Part shown: positions 43,007 through 52,107 of the stretch, in pieces
Position numbering within the stretch: the stretch's first letter is position 1
Layout of the letters: the number at the start of each line of letters is the position of its first letter
Assembly (NCBI RefSeq): GCF_000424545.1
Contig: NZ_AUKC01000004.1
Span: 98,700-162,699, forward strand
DNA from: Butyrivibrio sp. NC3005
GTDB lineage: Bacteria > Bacillota > Clostridia > Lachnospirales > Lachnospiraceae
Length of the DNA stretch: 64,000 nt
Direction of reading: 5' to 3'
Notes under the pieces: model-generated
Databases searched by the model: none
Seen by the model: only the letters and a program-made list of their open reading frames with translations
Told to the model about the DNA's origin: nothing
Program-made: the position numbers and the translations under genes

Positions 43007-43603
43007 TTAGTTTACATGATTATCTAAATTTGCTTTTCTTACATAACAGCCATTTTCTGTTAATTCCCAAACGTGAATACCTGTATCAGATGTACTAAAG
43101 AAAAACTTCTCTCCGATTGGAATATGCATCATAGCTCCATATAGTTGGTTCACCATACCTCCATGTGTAACTAGTGCGATACAATCATCTAACTCATTCT
43201 CTGAAAGGAGCTTATCCAAAAATTTAATTGCTCTATTTCGAAATTCAACCTTTGATTCTTGATTATATACGGACTGGTCAATTGGAAGATTTTCTATGGG
43301 AGGATATAATCTATCCGCCTCTTCATAAGATAGCCCTGCCAATAACCCATTATTAAACTCCATCAAATCAGAATCATACTCAATAGACGCTCCAGTCTCT
43401 CTAGATAAGTGTTCTGCAGTCTGCGATGCTCGTTTAAGAGTACTGCAATAGATGCGATTAATATGATAATTCTCCGCAACATATTTAGCCATTGCCCTGG
43501 CTTGATTATGGCCTTTTTCCGTAAGACTAAAATCTGCTCTACCTTCGTGAACCTTGAGTATATCAGCTTCAGATTCACCATGACGAATCACTAAAATAAT
43601 CAT
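43007..43603 (-). CDS. Histidine phosphatase (phosphoglycerate mutase-like)
   Basis: About 198 residues from the ATG at 43603 with GAGGAA upstream; a start at 43627 has no site. The catalytic RHG motif (LVIRHGESEAD) is near residue 8, LTEKGHNQARAMAKYV and STLKRASQTAEHLS follow, and the second histidine is in LVTHGGMVNQL. Members dephosphorylate small metabolites or cobalamin precursors. Here context gives no substrate. Confidence 0.82.
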   Translation of the reverse strand: MIILVIRHGESEADILKVHEGRADFSLTEKGHNQARAMAKYVAENYHINRIYCSTLKRASQTAEHLSRETGASIEYDSDLMEFNNGLLAGLSYEEADRLYPPIENLPIDQSVYNQESKVEFRNRAIKFLDKLLSENELDDCIALVTHGGMVNQLYGAMMHIPIGEKFFFSTSDTGIHVWELTENGCYVRKANLDNHVN

Positions 43604-43741
43604 ATTATTTCCTCGCAATATCTGCACTATCGTAAATTGTTTTTTTACTAGTCCTTGTAATTATGCTTCTCTAAGTTTTGTTTATTAATTTGTTCATACT
43701 CTCTTAATGCTGAATATTCTGCCCGAAGTTAAATTTGTCGA

Positions 43742-44392
43742 CTACAACTTAACAAAAGCCTTGATTTCCTGCTCCAAAAGGCGAAATACATTGGCGACTA
43801 AATAACCATCCGCAATCGCGTGGTTTAAACGAACAGTTACAGGCATAACGAGTCTGCTGTTTTCTTCTCTGTATTTTCCCCAATTGATAATAGGAGCAAA
43901 GAATAAATGTCCATCCGGCAATTCAATATTAAGAGAATCATACGAAAGCCATGATATATAAGATGCATCGAAAAAGTTTGGATGGTTTGCCATGTCCAAC
44001 CCATATTCACGAGTCTTCTTTGCTTCTTCAACATCATGTAAAGCAGCAGTGTAAAACTTCTCATAATCCTCATAATACGCTGTATATACAGGCGTACATG
44101 TTTCTGTATCTTCATGAAAAACATACTGCGTAGGATTTATCACATCATAGCAGATTAGTTCATCTGTCTGCCAAAGATATCCCATTCTGTAATCATCACG
44201 TGAATTCAAAACCTTAGAAAGAATATAAAGAAAATTGATGTAAAACTTTGTGCCATTTTTCTTAGAATATGCTACAAGTTCAGTAACATCTATTCTAGAA
44301 GTTATTGATGTTGAACATTTACAATCTTCCGAAAAGTGCCGAAACACACCTTTTCTATAGTAAGTCTCTTTATCAATTATCTTATAGTTCAT
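43742..44392 (-). CDS. Chloramphenicol-acetyltransferase-like protein (type A family)
   Basis: A 216-residue protein of the CatA fold. The catalytic histidine motif HxxxDG is present (LNHAIADGYLVANVF, near residue 190), as are FYINFLYILSKVLNS and SWLSYDSLNIELPDG. The length is that of CatA trimers. True CatA enzymes usually read HHAVCDG; here the residue before the catalytic histidine is asparagine, so the acceptor may differ. A strong GGGGG site precedes the ATG. A chromosomal homologue, with resistance not implied. Confidence 0.8.
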   Translation of the reverse strand: MNYKIIDKETYYRKGVFRHFSEDCKCSTSITSRIDVTELVAYSKKNGTKFYINFLYILSKVLNSRDDYRMGYLWQTDELICYDVINPTQYVFHEDTETCTPVYTAYYEDYEKFYTAALHDVEEAKKTREYGLDMANHPNFFDASYISWLSYDSLNIELPDGHLFFAPIINWGKYREENSRLVMPVTVRLNHAIADGYLVANVFRLLEQEIKAFVKL

Positions 44393-44402
44393 TATTATCC
44401 CC

Positions 44403-44432
44403 CTACAATCTTCAATTTGTTACGCACAAACA
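44403..44432. repeat. Thirty-base leader repeat, copy 1
   Basis: CTACAATCTTCAATTTGTTA then CGCACAAACA; 27 of 30 bases match 44962-44991. Both copies lie in the leader of an acetyltransferase gene. Confidence 0.5.
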
Positions 44433-44457
44433 TAGCAATATCAATAAACACCACAAT

Positions 44458-44910
44458 TCAAAGCTTAAATTGCATGAAATTACCATTGTGAACAAATCCA
44501 TAAGCTGTATATAACTTCACACCCATGTCTGATGCGGTTATTTGAACTGTTCCACACCCATACGCTTTTGCCTCATTTATAACTCTATCAAGAAGATTTT
44601 TTGCAATTTTTTTACGTCTGTATGCAGGATCAGTATACATGCTTGATAATAATCCAATCCTGCCTGTTGGACATCCAAAGTAAGGTGGTTTCTCAACAAA
44701 AGACATACCACTAGTTCCTATGATTTTGTCTCCATCTATTGCTAACCATGAGACAAAGGTTCCATCTGCCATATGTCTGCTATAATAATCCATCAGCGCT
44801 GGTACTAAATCAATATTTTCTTTTGCACCTTCTTCTCGCAGTTGATTTATCCTCATTTTAATAAATATATCCAGTTCAGTTGCAGTAAGCTTTTTGTACT
44901 CTATTGCCAT
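44458..44910 (-). CDS. GNAT family N-acetyltransferase
   Basis: About 150 residues from the ATG at 44910 with GGAGG upstream. The GNAT acetyl-CoA loop is RRKKIAKNLLDRVINEA, preceded by LLSSMYTDPAYRRK and followed by LYTAYGFVHNGNFMQF. It transfers acetyl to an amine, substrate unknown. It precedes the CatA-like gene on the same strand and may share its transcript. Confidence 0.82.
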   Translation of the reverse strand: MAIEYKKLTATELDIFIKMRINQLREEGAKENIDLVPALMDYYSRHMADGTFVSWLAIDGDKIIGTSGMSFVEKPPYFGCPTGRIGLLSSMYTDPAYRRKKIAKNLLDRVINEAKAYGCGTVQITASDMGVKLYTAYGFVHNGNFMQFKL

Positions 44911-44961
44911 TCGAATTAACCTCCACAAACTCTATCCCTGAACGTCATTACAACAAAGGCT

Positions 44962-44991
44962 CTACAAACTTCAATCTGTAACGCACAAACA
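44962..44991. repeat. Thirty-base leader repeat, copy 2
   Basis: CTACAAACTTCAATCTGTAA then CGCACAAACA, matching 44403-44432 at 27 of 30 positions. Confidence 0.5.
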
Positions 44992-45093
44992 ACTGATACT
45001 CTACATAATTTTTCACTATGGTTCATTGTAATATTTTCTTGATTTCTGAAAGTGCCTTATTTTGTACAACGTCATATTTAGAAATATCAAGAC

Positions 45094-46251
45094 TCAGACT
45101 CTTATCGTTTTATATGTCAGTTCGAGCATTCCGATATTAAGTGCTGCAAATATCAAAAGATAAACCGGCATAATTCCAATACCTATATTCTGCTGAAGAT
45201 GTCCAAACACCATTGGCATAAAGGTGCTTCCAACGTATGCAGACGCCATTTGCAAGCCTATAACTGCCGCACTATATCTTTTACCAAAATTTGTTGGTGC
45301 CATGTGCTGAATTGCCGGATATATTGGTCCCATTCCAGTTCCTATGACTACGAAACCTATAGCTGAAAGTAGATAGCCATAAGTCTTCACACAAACCATA
45401 GCTATACCTGCAACTTCCACGATTATACCGATTCTTATAAGGAGTCTGTCTCCCAGCTTATTGGAAATAAACCCTGATATTAATCTTCCCAACATAAGTC
45501 CGCCAAAAATAAGCGAACCAAACGAAGCTATAAGCTCATCGCTAAGCCCAGTCTTGGTCCCTGCAAAATAACTTGGAGTCCAAAGAAAGCATGTTGCCTC
45601 ACCTGCGCAGTAAGCAAAAAATCCAATCAGTGTAAGTACAACTCCAGGAACTTTAATAGTCTGTCTTATACCTGCGCTATCAGATGTTTCTTCATCTATT
45701 TCTTCATCATTCTTCTTCCAAAGTGGCAAAGCCATAATACATACAAGCAAAATTCCTATCTGCAAATAAGCTGTCCACCTGTATCCTTCGTTCCATCTGG
45801 CATACTTTAGTGCAAGAGCCATAATTGAAGGACTTATAACAGCACCCACTCCATAAAAACAATGAAGGAAATTCATAACGGATCCAGAATAATTATTAGC
45901 TACATAATGGTTAACTGATGCATCGATTGCACCTGCCCCGAGTCCATAGGGAACTGCAAATAAAAAGAGCATTGCATACTGACTTGAAATTGAAAATCCT
46001 AACAAACCAAACACTGTAAGCATTATAGAAAATATAACTATCCACTTTGTATGGAAACGTTTAATGATTCTCGGACTAAAAAGTGCTGAAATGATAGTCA
46101 TAAAGGATATTGTCATTGACACATATCCTGCGTAAGACGACGGAACATTAAATACCATCTGCATCTTAGGCCACCCCGAACCAAGAAGAGAATCCGGAAG
46201 TCCCAAACTAATAAATATTAGATAAATAACAGCAAGTAACAAAGAAAACAT
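45094..46251 (-). CDS. MFS transporter
   Basis: A 385-residue major facilitator with about twelve helices. It opens LLLAVIYLIFISLGLPDSLL and shows FSPRIIKRFHTKWIVI at the first cytoplasmic loop (motif A region) and FISNKLGDRLLIRIG at the homologous place in the second half. It resembles the FucP/YbjJ-like branch of sugar or drug transporters. The ATG follows GGAGGGG. Substrate unknown. No neighbouring catabolic gene indicates one. Confidence 0.8.
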   Translation of the reverse strand: MFSLLLAVIYLIFISLGLPDSLLGSGWPKMQMVFNVPSSYAGYVSMTISFMTIISALFSPRIIKRFHTKWIVIFSIMLTVFGLLGFSISSQYAMLFLFAVPYGLGAGAIDASVNHYVANNYSGSVMNFLHCFYGVGAVISPSIMALALKYARWNEGYRWTAYLQIGILLVCIMALPLWKKNDEEIDEETSDSAGIRQTIKVPGVVLTLIGFFAYCAGEATCFLWTPSYFAGTKTGLSDELIASFGSLIFGGLMLGRLISGFISNKLGDRLLIRIGIIVEVAGIAMVCVKTYGYLLSAIGFVVIGTGMGPIYPAIQHMAPTNFGKRYSAAVIGLQMASAYVGSTFMPMVFGHLQQNIGIGIMPVYLLIFAALNIGMLELTYKTIRV

Positions 46252-46333
46252 TCCCCTCCATTTCCTTTCTTCCGTTCTTGTAAAACGAAAATAAAGCCAT
46301 AAATACTAACATAACTTTTAACAAAGTTCTTTA

Positions 46334-47071
46334 TCATTTTTCAGAAATATACGCATAAAATTCTTTTTCATCGCCGCAAAATACATTCATATCAATATAT
46401 CGTTCAGTTCCTGAATACCCTGACAGCACATGTCTGTTAGAATACTGCCAAAAAGTCCAGTTAAGTGACGAATCCGGCTTACCATATACATCTCTAATCC
46501 ACAAGTCATAGTCACTAAACTTATTTTTTAGTACATCCCACCACTCATTAGTAGTATATATAACGGGTTTAACCTTGTAAAAAGACTCTACGCTTTGCAA
46601 ATAGATTTGCAATTCCTCAATCATTTTTTCTTTGTCAGTATCACTTAGATTTATGTATCGTCCATATGGCTCAACATCTACAACAGGTGGAAGCATTTTG
46701 GAGGCAACAGTTACTGTATTGCAAAAATTCTGTGCTTGGTCTGTTCCAGAAGAATCAAAGCTAAAAAAATGATATGCTCCAATTCGTAAATCTGTATTCT
46801 GTGCCTTACTCCAGTTCTCATCAAATTGTTCATCTTTATGTTGTGAACCTTCTGTTGCTTTTATATAGGCAAACTTTATATCTTCTTTACTTAGCTTATC
46901 CCAGTCTATCTCTCCCTGATAATGAGAAACGTCTACACCTTTAATCGGATACTTTTTCTTTGACGGATTATTGATATGAATAACACCGTAATATAAAAGA
47001 ATCATTGCCAAACATATCAATAATACTAGCGCTACAATAGATAATAGTATTTTTCTTTTTAACTGTTCCAT
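46334..47071 (-). CDS. Membrane-anchored GH25 lysozyme
   Basis: A 245-residue protein. An N-terminal hydrophobic helix (LLSIVALVLLICLAMILLYY) anchors a GH25 muramidase: GVDVSHYQGEIDWDKL with the catalytic Asp, FAYIKATEGSQHKD, IGAYHFFSFDSSG and PPVVDVEPYG with the catalytic Asp-x-Glu. It cleaves the glycan strand of peptidoglycan outside the cell. The start overlaps the upstream gene by 13 bp, so the two are coupled. GH25 proteins take part in wall remodelling. Confidence 0.87.
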   Translation of the reverse strand: MEQLKRKILLSIVALVLLICLAMILLYYGVIHINNPSKKKYPIKGVDVSHYQGEIDWDKLSKEDIKFAYIKATEGSQHKDEQFDENWSKAQNTDLRIGAYHFFSFDSSGTDQAQNFCNTVTVASKMLPPVVDVEPYGRYINLSDTDKEKMIEELQIYLQSVESFYKVKPVIYTTNEWWDVLKNKFSDYDLWIRDVYGKPDSSLNWTFWQYSNRHVLSGYSGTERYIDMNVFCGDEKEFYAYISEK

Positions 47072-47484
47072 CCGTTTTCGTAGCCTTCCTTAAGATAGGC
47101 TTCAAGCATTTCCATTAAGGTATCATACTCCCCAATAGAGTTGCTGCCAGCTTCCCCTATAGCATATTTATGAGTAAGAGCATCATAGATAAAACTATCA
47201 TCATCTACACATCCAAGCCATATAGACTTCTGATCATCACCCTCCCACCAGTCAAACAAACACAAATCATCACATTTAAAGTACTCAAAAAAGTTGTTAT
47301 TCTGTCTATAGTACTCCTCTAATTCTGAAACAACGCTTCTTTCTACGCCGAATCTATCACACATATCTCTAAAAGCCTTTATTTCCTTTTCTGAAGCTGG
47401 TGTTATGTTAACAGTATGACCATTGCAACAGTACCCCCACTCATCCTTACTACAGTATTTTTCAAACAATTCTTTAACAGTCAT
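47059..47484 (-). CDS. Small cytosolic protein, possibly SUKH-like
   Basis: A 141-residue acidic, tryptophan-rich protein with no signal or membrane segment (LFDWWEGDDQKSIWLGCVDD; DALTHKYAIGEAGSNSIGEY). The pattern recalls SMI1/KNR4 (SUKH) immunity-type folds, but the match is weak. GGGGAG precedes the ATG. It is coupled to the GH25 lysozyme gene. An inhibitor of the lysozyme would be secreted, so that role is unlikely. Confidence 0.45.
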   Translation of the reverse strand: MTVKELFEKYCSKDEWGYCCNGHTVNITPASEKEIKAFRDMCDRFGVERSVVSELEEYYRQNNNFFEYFKCDDLCLFDWWEGDDQKSIWLGCVDDDSFIYDALTHKYAIGEAGSNSIGEYDTLMEMLEAYLKEGYENGWNS

Positions 47485-47667
47485 TTTTTACTCCCCTTTT
47501 TATTTTTCATAAAATGATGCAAAAGCATCTCTATGCTGCATATGGATAATCATACCTGTTTTTACTAAAAAATAAAAGCCGCCTTGAATTTTTTCCAAGA
47601 AAAAACAGCTTTTTCCACCATAAATTGCTCATCTATAGTTCCTCCTTTTGACTGGATTTTGCTTTAA

Positions 47668-47706
47668 AAAAGAAAAAGCAATGAAGCTAAAATATAGCTC
47701 CATTGC
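47668..47706 (-). terminator. Terminator of the signalling operon
   Basis: GCAATG-A-AGCT and AGCT-C-CATTGC (47678-47706) form a stem with one mismatch. Read leftwards it is followed by TTTTTCTTTTTT. It lies 150 bp after the binding-protein gene. The rest of 47485-47855 holds no gene that I can see. Confidence 0.65.
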
Positions 47707-47855
47707 CTTAATGTACTCACTTTACACCTATACAACTACTTAAACAATTACTCCTAAGTGCCTTTTATCTGCTACTTTTTTGTAATTTATAACACTTTTA
47801 GGTTATATTATTATGACTTACAGGCATATACAATTGTCTGAACCGATTATTGGTT

Positions 47856-49157
47856 TTATTCTTTCAACTTCCCAAACTTTTCTATAGCCTCATCTACCGT
47901 CATATCACCTAATAGCACGTGGTGTGCCGCATATCTGAACTGCTTAACAGCATTGTCGTTTATCCCGGCCTTTGTACTACAGATAACGCGCTCTGATGGA
48001 GTATTACCAAGAGCAGAATAAATACTGTCCAAAGATAAATCCTTAGACGTAGTTATAAGACGCTTTACAGAAGCCATGTTTCCAAGTTCCTTATTGGATA
48101 TTAAGAAACGCATAAACTCCATAGCCATATCCTTATTTGGACTATTCTTGTTCACAGAAAAGTTCATGGCTACAGTATCGATTACAAAACCGCCCTTATC
48201 ATCGAAGGGAACCGGATAAAATTTGTATTCAAATGGCGATGCTAAAAACTTATCTGACTGACTCTCTCTTTTTTTGGTACCTGATGCCACATCAGCTGAG
48301 CATACCAGCATAGGCACATCTCCCTCAAAAAAACGCATGATGGCAGCGTCATAATTATCTGATATTTCATTTGTACACTTTGAAACATCAATATATCCCG
48401 AATCTACAAGTTTTTTTATTTTCTCAAGACAAGGCCGCATTACTTTTCCTGATTGAGAATCTAATTCATTGAAACCATCCCTCATAGAAGGTTCTGCTAT
48501 TATCGCATTCACCAAAGATGGATATCCGAAATTGTATTCAAAAGATCCTGAAGATGATGATACATAACCCATCATAGGCGATGAATAGCCTTTTTCCTTT
48601 AATTCTTTGCAGATATTTTCAAAATCGTTCCAGGTAACAGGAACATTTATCCCCTCTTTTTCAAACAAATCTATATTTACAAGCATTCCAAATGAAGTAG
48701 CAAGAACCGGTGCCATAAGAACCTGACCATCCTCTGTCTTCCTTATAAGACTCTCTCTTACACATGAAAAATCAATGCCAGTATCCTCTTTTGCCAAATC
48801 TGCTGCCGATTCAAAAATATCGCTGCAAGAAGGATTTCCCCACATCCAATAGAAAGTGCAATAAATATCAGGAGCTTCCTGACTTAGCAATGAATTACCA
48901 ATAGAATCACCATAGCCGTCAAGATAAATATAGCTTAACTCAACATTTGGGTAATACTCATTGAAGCGGTCAAATTCGCTTTCCAAAGCCTCAAAATTCG
49001 AATAGCTTCCGTATACCTTTATAGAACAACTTTGCGATTTATCAAGCTTTGGCACAAAAGAATCATCGTTTTTTACATCTCTGCATCCTGATGCAGTAAC
49101 AATTATAAAGACAGTAAGGATCACACCCAAAATATTACACCACACTTTTTGTTTCAT
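47856..49157 (-). CDS. Extracellular solute-binding lipoprotein (family 1), paired with the histidine kinase
   Basis: A 433-residue lipoprotein. Signal peptide with lipobox TASGC near residue 25, then a family 1 (sugar-type) binding fold: FDRFNEYYPNVELSYIYLDG, LLSQEAPDIYCTFYWMW, NFSVNKNSPNKDMAMEFMRF. No ABC permease or ATPase gene follows. It overlaps the kinase gene by 4 bp (ATGA), so it is most likely the extracytoplasmic sensor partner of that kinase and not part of a transporter. The ligand is unknown, perhaps a saccharide. Confidence 0.82.
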   Translation of the reverse strand: MKQKVWCNILGVILTVFIIVTASGCRDVKNDDSFVPKLDKSQSCSIKVYGSYSNFEALESEFDRFNEYYPNVELSYIYLDGYGDSIGNSLLSQEAPDIYCTFYWMWGNPSCSDIFESAADLAKEDTGIDFSCVRESLIRKTEDGQVLMAPVLATSFGMLVNIDLFEKEGINVPVTWNDFENICKELKEKGYSSPMMGYVSSSSGSFEYNFGYPSLVNAIIAEPSMRDGFNELDSQSGKVMRPCLEKIKKLVDSGYIDVSKCTNEISDNYDAAIMRFFEGDVPMLVCSADVASGTKKRESQSDKFLASPFEYKFYPVPFDDKGGFVIDTVAMNFSVNKNSPNKDMAMEFMRFLISNKELGNMASVKRLITTSKDLSLDSIYSALGNTPSERVICSTKAGINDNAVKQFRYAAHHVLLGDMTVDEAIEKFGKLKE

Positions 49158-52093
49158 ATTTTTCCAATCTCCTGTAATATCGTTTCCTTATCCATTGATT
49201 TTAAAAGGTATCCTCTAGGATTTTGCTTCATCAACTTATGAATCGTCTCTTCATCATCTTCACCTGTTAAAAAAACCACCGGAATATTCTCTGTAGCAGG
49301 ATTTTCTCTCAAATGTTCAAGAACCTTAGAGCCATTCATATCTTTCATCTCATAATCTAAAAGTATCAAATCCGCCTTGTTCTTTTCCAGAAACAAAAGA
49401 GCCTGTTTTCCCGATTTAACAGCAGTAATCTGATATTTATCAGAAAGCCACCCTCTTAACATTTTTAGATAAATAGGGTCATCATCAACAAGAAGAATTT
49501 TTGGAGGTTCAAAAAATTTTGCCAGTTCCTTGCCCAATAATTCATACATTTCTAAAAGTTTCTCTACATCTCCAATTCTAATTGCAAGTGTCCCATCTTT
49601 ACCTGAACGTTCGAGCTCTTTGGCAAGTTGGCTTATCTCTTTGGCTCCTATAATAGAGGATGTACTCTTTAAAGAATGTAGTCTAATAGTTAAATCATCG
49701 AGCAATAAATCTTTACACATAACTCTAATCTCTGCACTATTTTCTTTCACAGTCTCTTCATACAGCTTTAACGTATCAAGATATGATTCTGCAGATTCGC
49801 AATGAGAAATGCCTTCCTTTGCATCTAACCCTGTCACTTTTTCAATACCCTTAGGAAGATTTATGCACTCATTAACATCACTGCTACTATCATTGGCTAT
49901 ATACTCCACAACAACCTTCTCATGCGGCAGATATTTTAACAGCATCACTTCAAGGCGCTCATAATCTATAGGTTTTGCCAAATAATCAGTAAAACCTTCT
50001 GCAAGAAACATCTCCCGCATACCTGATACTGCATTTGCGGTAAGACATATAACAGGTGTGTCCTTATTTGGGCTGTTCTTAATTTCTTTCATCCTGTAAA
50101 GAGTTTCGATGCCATCCATATCCGGCATCATATGGTCTAGAAAAATCATATCATACGCATTCTTTGTACACTTTTCCAAAGCTTTAGCACCGCTTGATGC
50201 GGTATCGATATTCATCCTGGTGTCTTTCAAAAGACTTATAAAAACGCTGATATTAAGCGGAGTATCATCCACTACCAGAATTCTTGAAGAAGGCGAAATA
50301 AAGCTTTGTCTATATCCTTTCTTTAATTCAGTTTCAAGAAGATACGCTTCCTGATAGTCCCCAACCTTTTCATTGCTCATAACGCCCTGCCTAACAGCAA
50401 ATGAAAACTCTGAGCCTTTACCATATTCACTGAATACTTCCAGATTAGAGTCCATCATAGTTAGAAGGCTTTGCGTAATACTTATCCCAAGCCCTGTTCC
50501 CTCGATATTCCGATTCTTGCTTTCCTCTAGACGTTTAAACGCAATAAAGAGTTTGTGAATATCCTCCTCTTTAATGCCACTTCCCGTATCAGCAATGCTA
50601 ACCTTTAGCAAAATCTCTTTCTCTTCAACTGACAAAGATTCATAGGTAACATTAAAAGTAACAGATCCTTCATCAGTGTATTTCACTGCATTGGAAAGAA
50701 TATTCAAAATACACTGCTTAATTCTAAGTTCATCTCCATAAAGCCTTCGGGGAATATCTGGGGATATATTTACATTTAACTTAAGCTTTTTCTCATCTGT
50801 CCTAATACGAATCATATTTACAAGATCATTTAACGTATTTACGAGATCATATTCCACAGGCACAATATCTAGCTTACCAGCCTCCAGCTTGGAGAAATCC
50901 AAAATATCATTAATAAGGCCAAGAAGCGTATTTTCAGCCATCCTAATAGCTTCAGAATATCTAAGAATATTTGGATCATGGCTTTCACGACCAATCATTT
51001 CATTGAATCCGGTAATAGCATTCATAGGTGTGCGAATATCATGTGACATCATTGAAAGAAAATTTGACTTGGCGGCATTTGCCTTTTTGGCCTCTTGTGC
51101 TGTAATTGCAAGCCTGCGGTTAAAGAGCATCATCGCAGCCATATTAAAAATGAGCAAAGCAGCCAATGCACCAATTGTACCGCCTAGAAGGACCCAGTCC
51201 ACAACATCTAAAATAAGGCTTGACTTGGGAATAGCATTAATAAGAAACCAGTCTTTATCCAAGGTTACCGGAGTATGCGCAACAACGCACCCCCTCCCTT
51301 TAGAATCTGTTAATTCTACAAGTCCTGTTTCACCTATTACCTTCTCCTCAAATTCCTTTTGACTCATATAGTTTGTATTATTATAGGATTTAAAATACTC
51401 GAATAGATTAGAATTTTTCAGTAAACTCCCATGAACCATATAGTTGCCGACATTATCGATAATAGCAAGATCTACATCCTCATACTCACCCTTTAAATAT
51501 ACAAGCTTTCTACTAAGTTCACTAATAGGGATGATACGCATTAATAGCGCTTTTCTAATTTTAGACGAATCCTTTTCACATAAAGTTAGAGTATTTAAAA
51601 ATGCCATCGAAAGAACGCCATTTTGAGGATTTGCAAAAGCCTTCGTCTGTCTGATTTCATTATTTAGATTTTCTTCGCAAAAATCGGAAAACAGAGAATA
51701 GTTCTTATAGGAAACCGAATAATTCCCTGCTTCTTTGAGACTTTCACACCGTGAAAGTCCGGCAAAAGATTTATCATCATAAAAAATAATATGTGCATCA
51801 ACTTTATCAGAAATTGATGCCCTGCGAGTAAAGTCAACTGCCTCTTCTATAGTCATAGGCTTTCCTTCATCTAGGGCATAGTGATTTATGTAGCTAGCCC
51901 AAATATCACATAAATGCTGTTCATCTTCAAGATAATTGGCAATAATCTGCCCTGCAGTCTCTGCAGTGTTTTGAAATACCTGTAATTCATGATCATTGCT
52001 ATCTTCCCGTTTATTTGATGTGTGCTCAACAATAAAGCAGATAATGAAGGTAATAATGATTATATTTACAATAATTGTAAATCCTCTTTTCAC
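49154..52093 (-). CDS. Hybrid sensor histidine kinase with two receiver domains and an Hpt domain
   Basis: A 979-residue protein. Helix 1 (residues 5-23), an extracytoplasmic Cache-like domain (about 30-290), helix 2 (about 293-317), HisKA with the phospho-His in SHDIRTPMN near 353, HATPase with GTGLGIS, receiver 1 with LDHMMPDMDG near 654, an Hpt domain with LHSLKSTSS near 805, and receiver 2 with LLDYEMKDMNG near 913. It carries a full phosphorelay in one chain. No DNA-binding domain. The HD-GYP gene lies 14 bp upstream, and the lipoprotein gene overlaps it, so the unit senses a ligand and likely controls cyclic-di-GMP level. Confidence 0.88.
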   Translation of the reverse strand: MKRGFTIIVNIIIITFIICFIVEHTSNKREDSNDHELQVFQNTAETAGQIIANYLEDEQHLCDIWASYINHYALDEGKPMTIEEAVDFTRRASISDKVDAHIIFYDDKSFAGLSRCESLKEAGNYSVSYKNYSLFSDFCEENLNNEIRQTKAFANPQNGVLSMAFLNTLTLCEKDSSKIRKALLMRIIPISELSRKLVYLKGEYEDVDLAIIDNVGNYMVHGSLLKNSNLFEYFKSYNNTNYMSQKEFEEKVIGETGLVELTDSKGRGCVVAHTPVTLDKDWFLINAIPKSSLILDVVDWVLLGGTIGALAALLIFNMAAMMLFNRRLAITAQEAKKANAAKSNFLSMMSHDIRTPMNAITGFNEMIGRESHDPNILRYSEAIRMAENTLLGLINDILDFSKLEAGKLDIVPVEYDLVNTLNDLVNMIRIRTDEKKLKLNVNISPDIPRRLYGDELRIKQCILNILSNAVKYTDEGSVTFNVTYESLSVEEKEILLKVSIADTGSGIKEEDIHKLFIAFKRLEESKNRNIEGTGLGISITQSLLTMMDSNLEVFSEYGKGSEFSFAVRQGVMSNEKVGDYQEAYLLETELKKGYRQSFISPSSRILVVDDTPLNISVFISLLKDTRMNIDTASSGAKALEKCTKNAYDMIFLDHMMPDMDGIETLYRMKEIKNSPNKDTPVICLTANAVSGMREMFLAEGFTDYLAKPIDYERLEVMLLKYLPHEKVVVEYIANDSSSDVNECINLPKGIEKVTGLDAKEGISHCESAESYLDTLKLYEETVKENSAEIRVMCKDLLLDDLTIRLHSLKSTSSIIGAKEISQLAKELERSGKDGTLAIRIGDVEKLLEMYELLGKELAKFFEPPKILLVDDDPIYLKMLRGWLSDKYQITAVKSGKQALLFLEKNKADLILLDYEMKDMNGSKVLEHLRENPATENIPVVFLTGEDDEETIHKLMKQNPRGYLLKSMDKETILQEIGKI

Positions 52094-52107
52094 TAGGCAC
52101 CTCTTCT

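Noticed and set aside
43742..44392. Acquired chloramphenicol resistance gene
   Set aside because: It is a chromosomal CatA-like homologue with a non-canonical residue before the catalytic His and no mobile flanks; activity on chloramphenicol is unknown.
46334..47484. Toxin-immunity pair made of the GH25 lysozyme and the SUKH-like protein
   Set aside because: The lysozyme is membrane-anchored with no delivery domain and the small protein is cytosolic; the SUKH resemblance is weak.
47856..49157. Sugar ABC transport operon
   Set aside because: No permease or ATPase genes accompany the binding protein; it overlaps the kinase gene instead.
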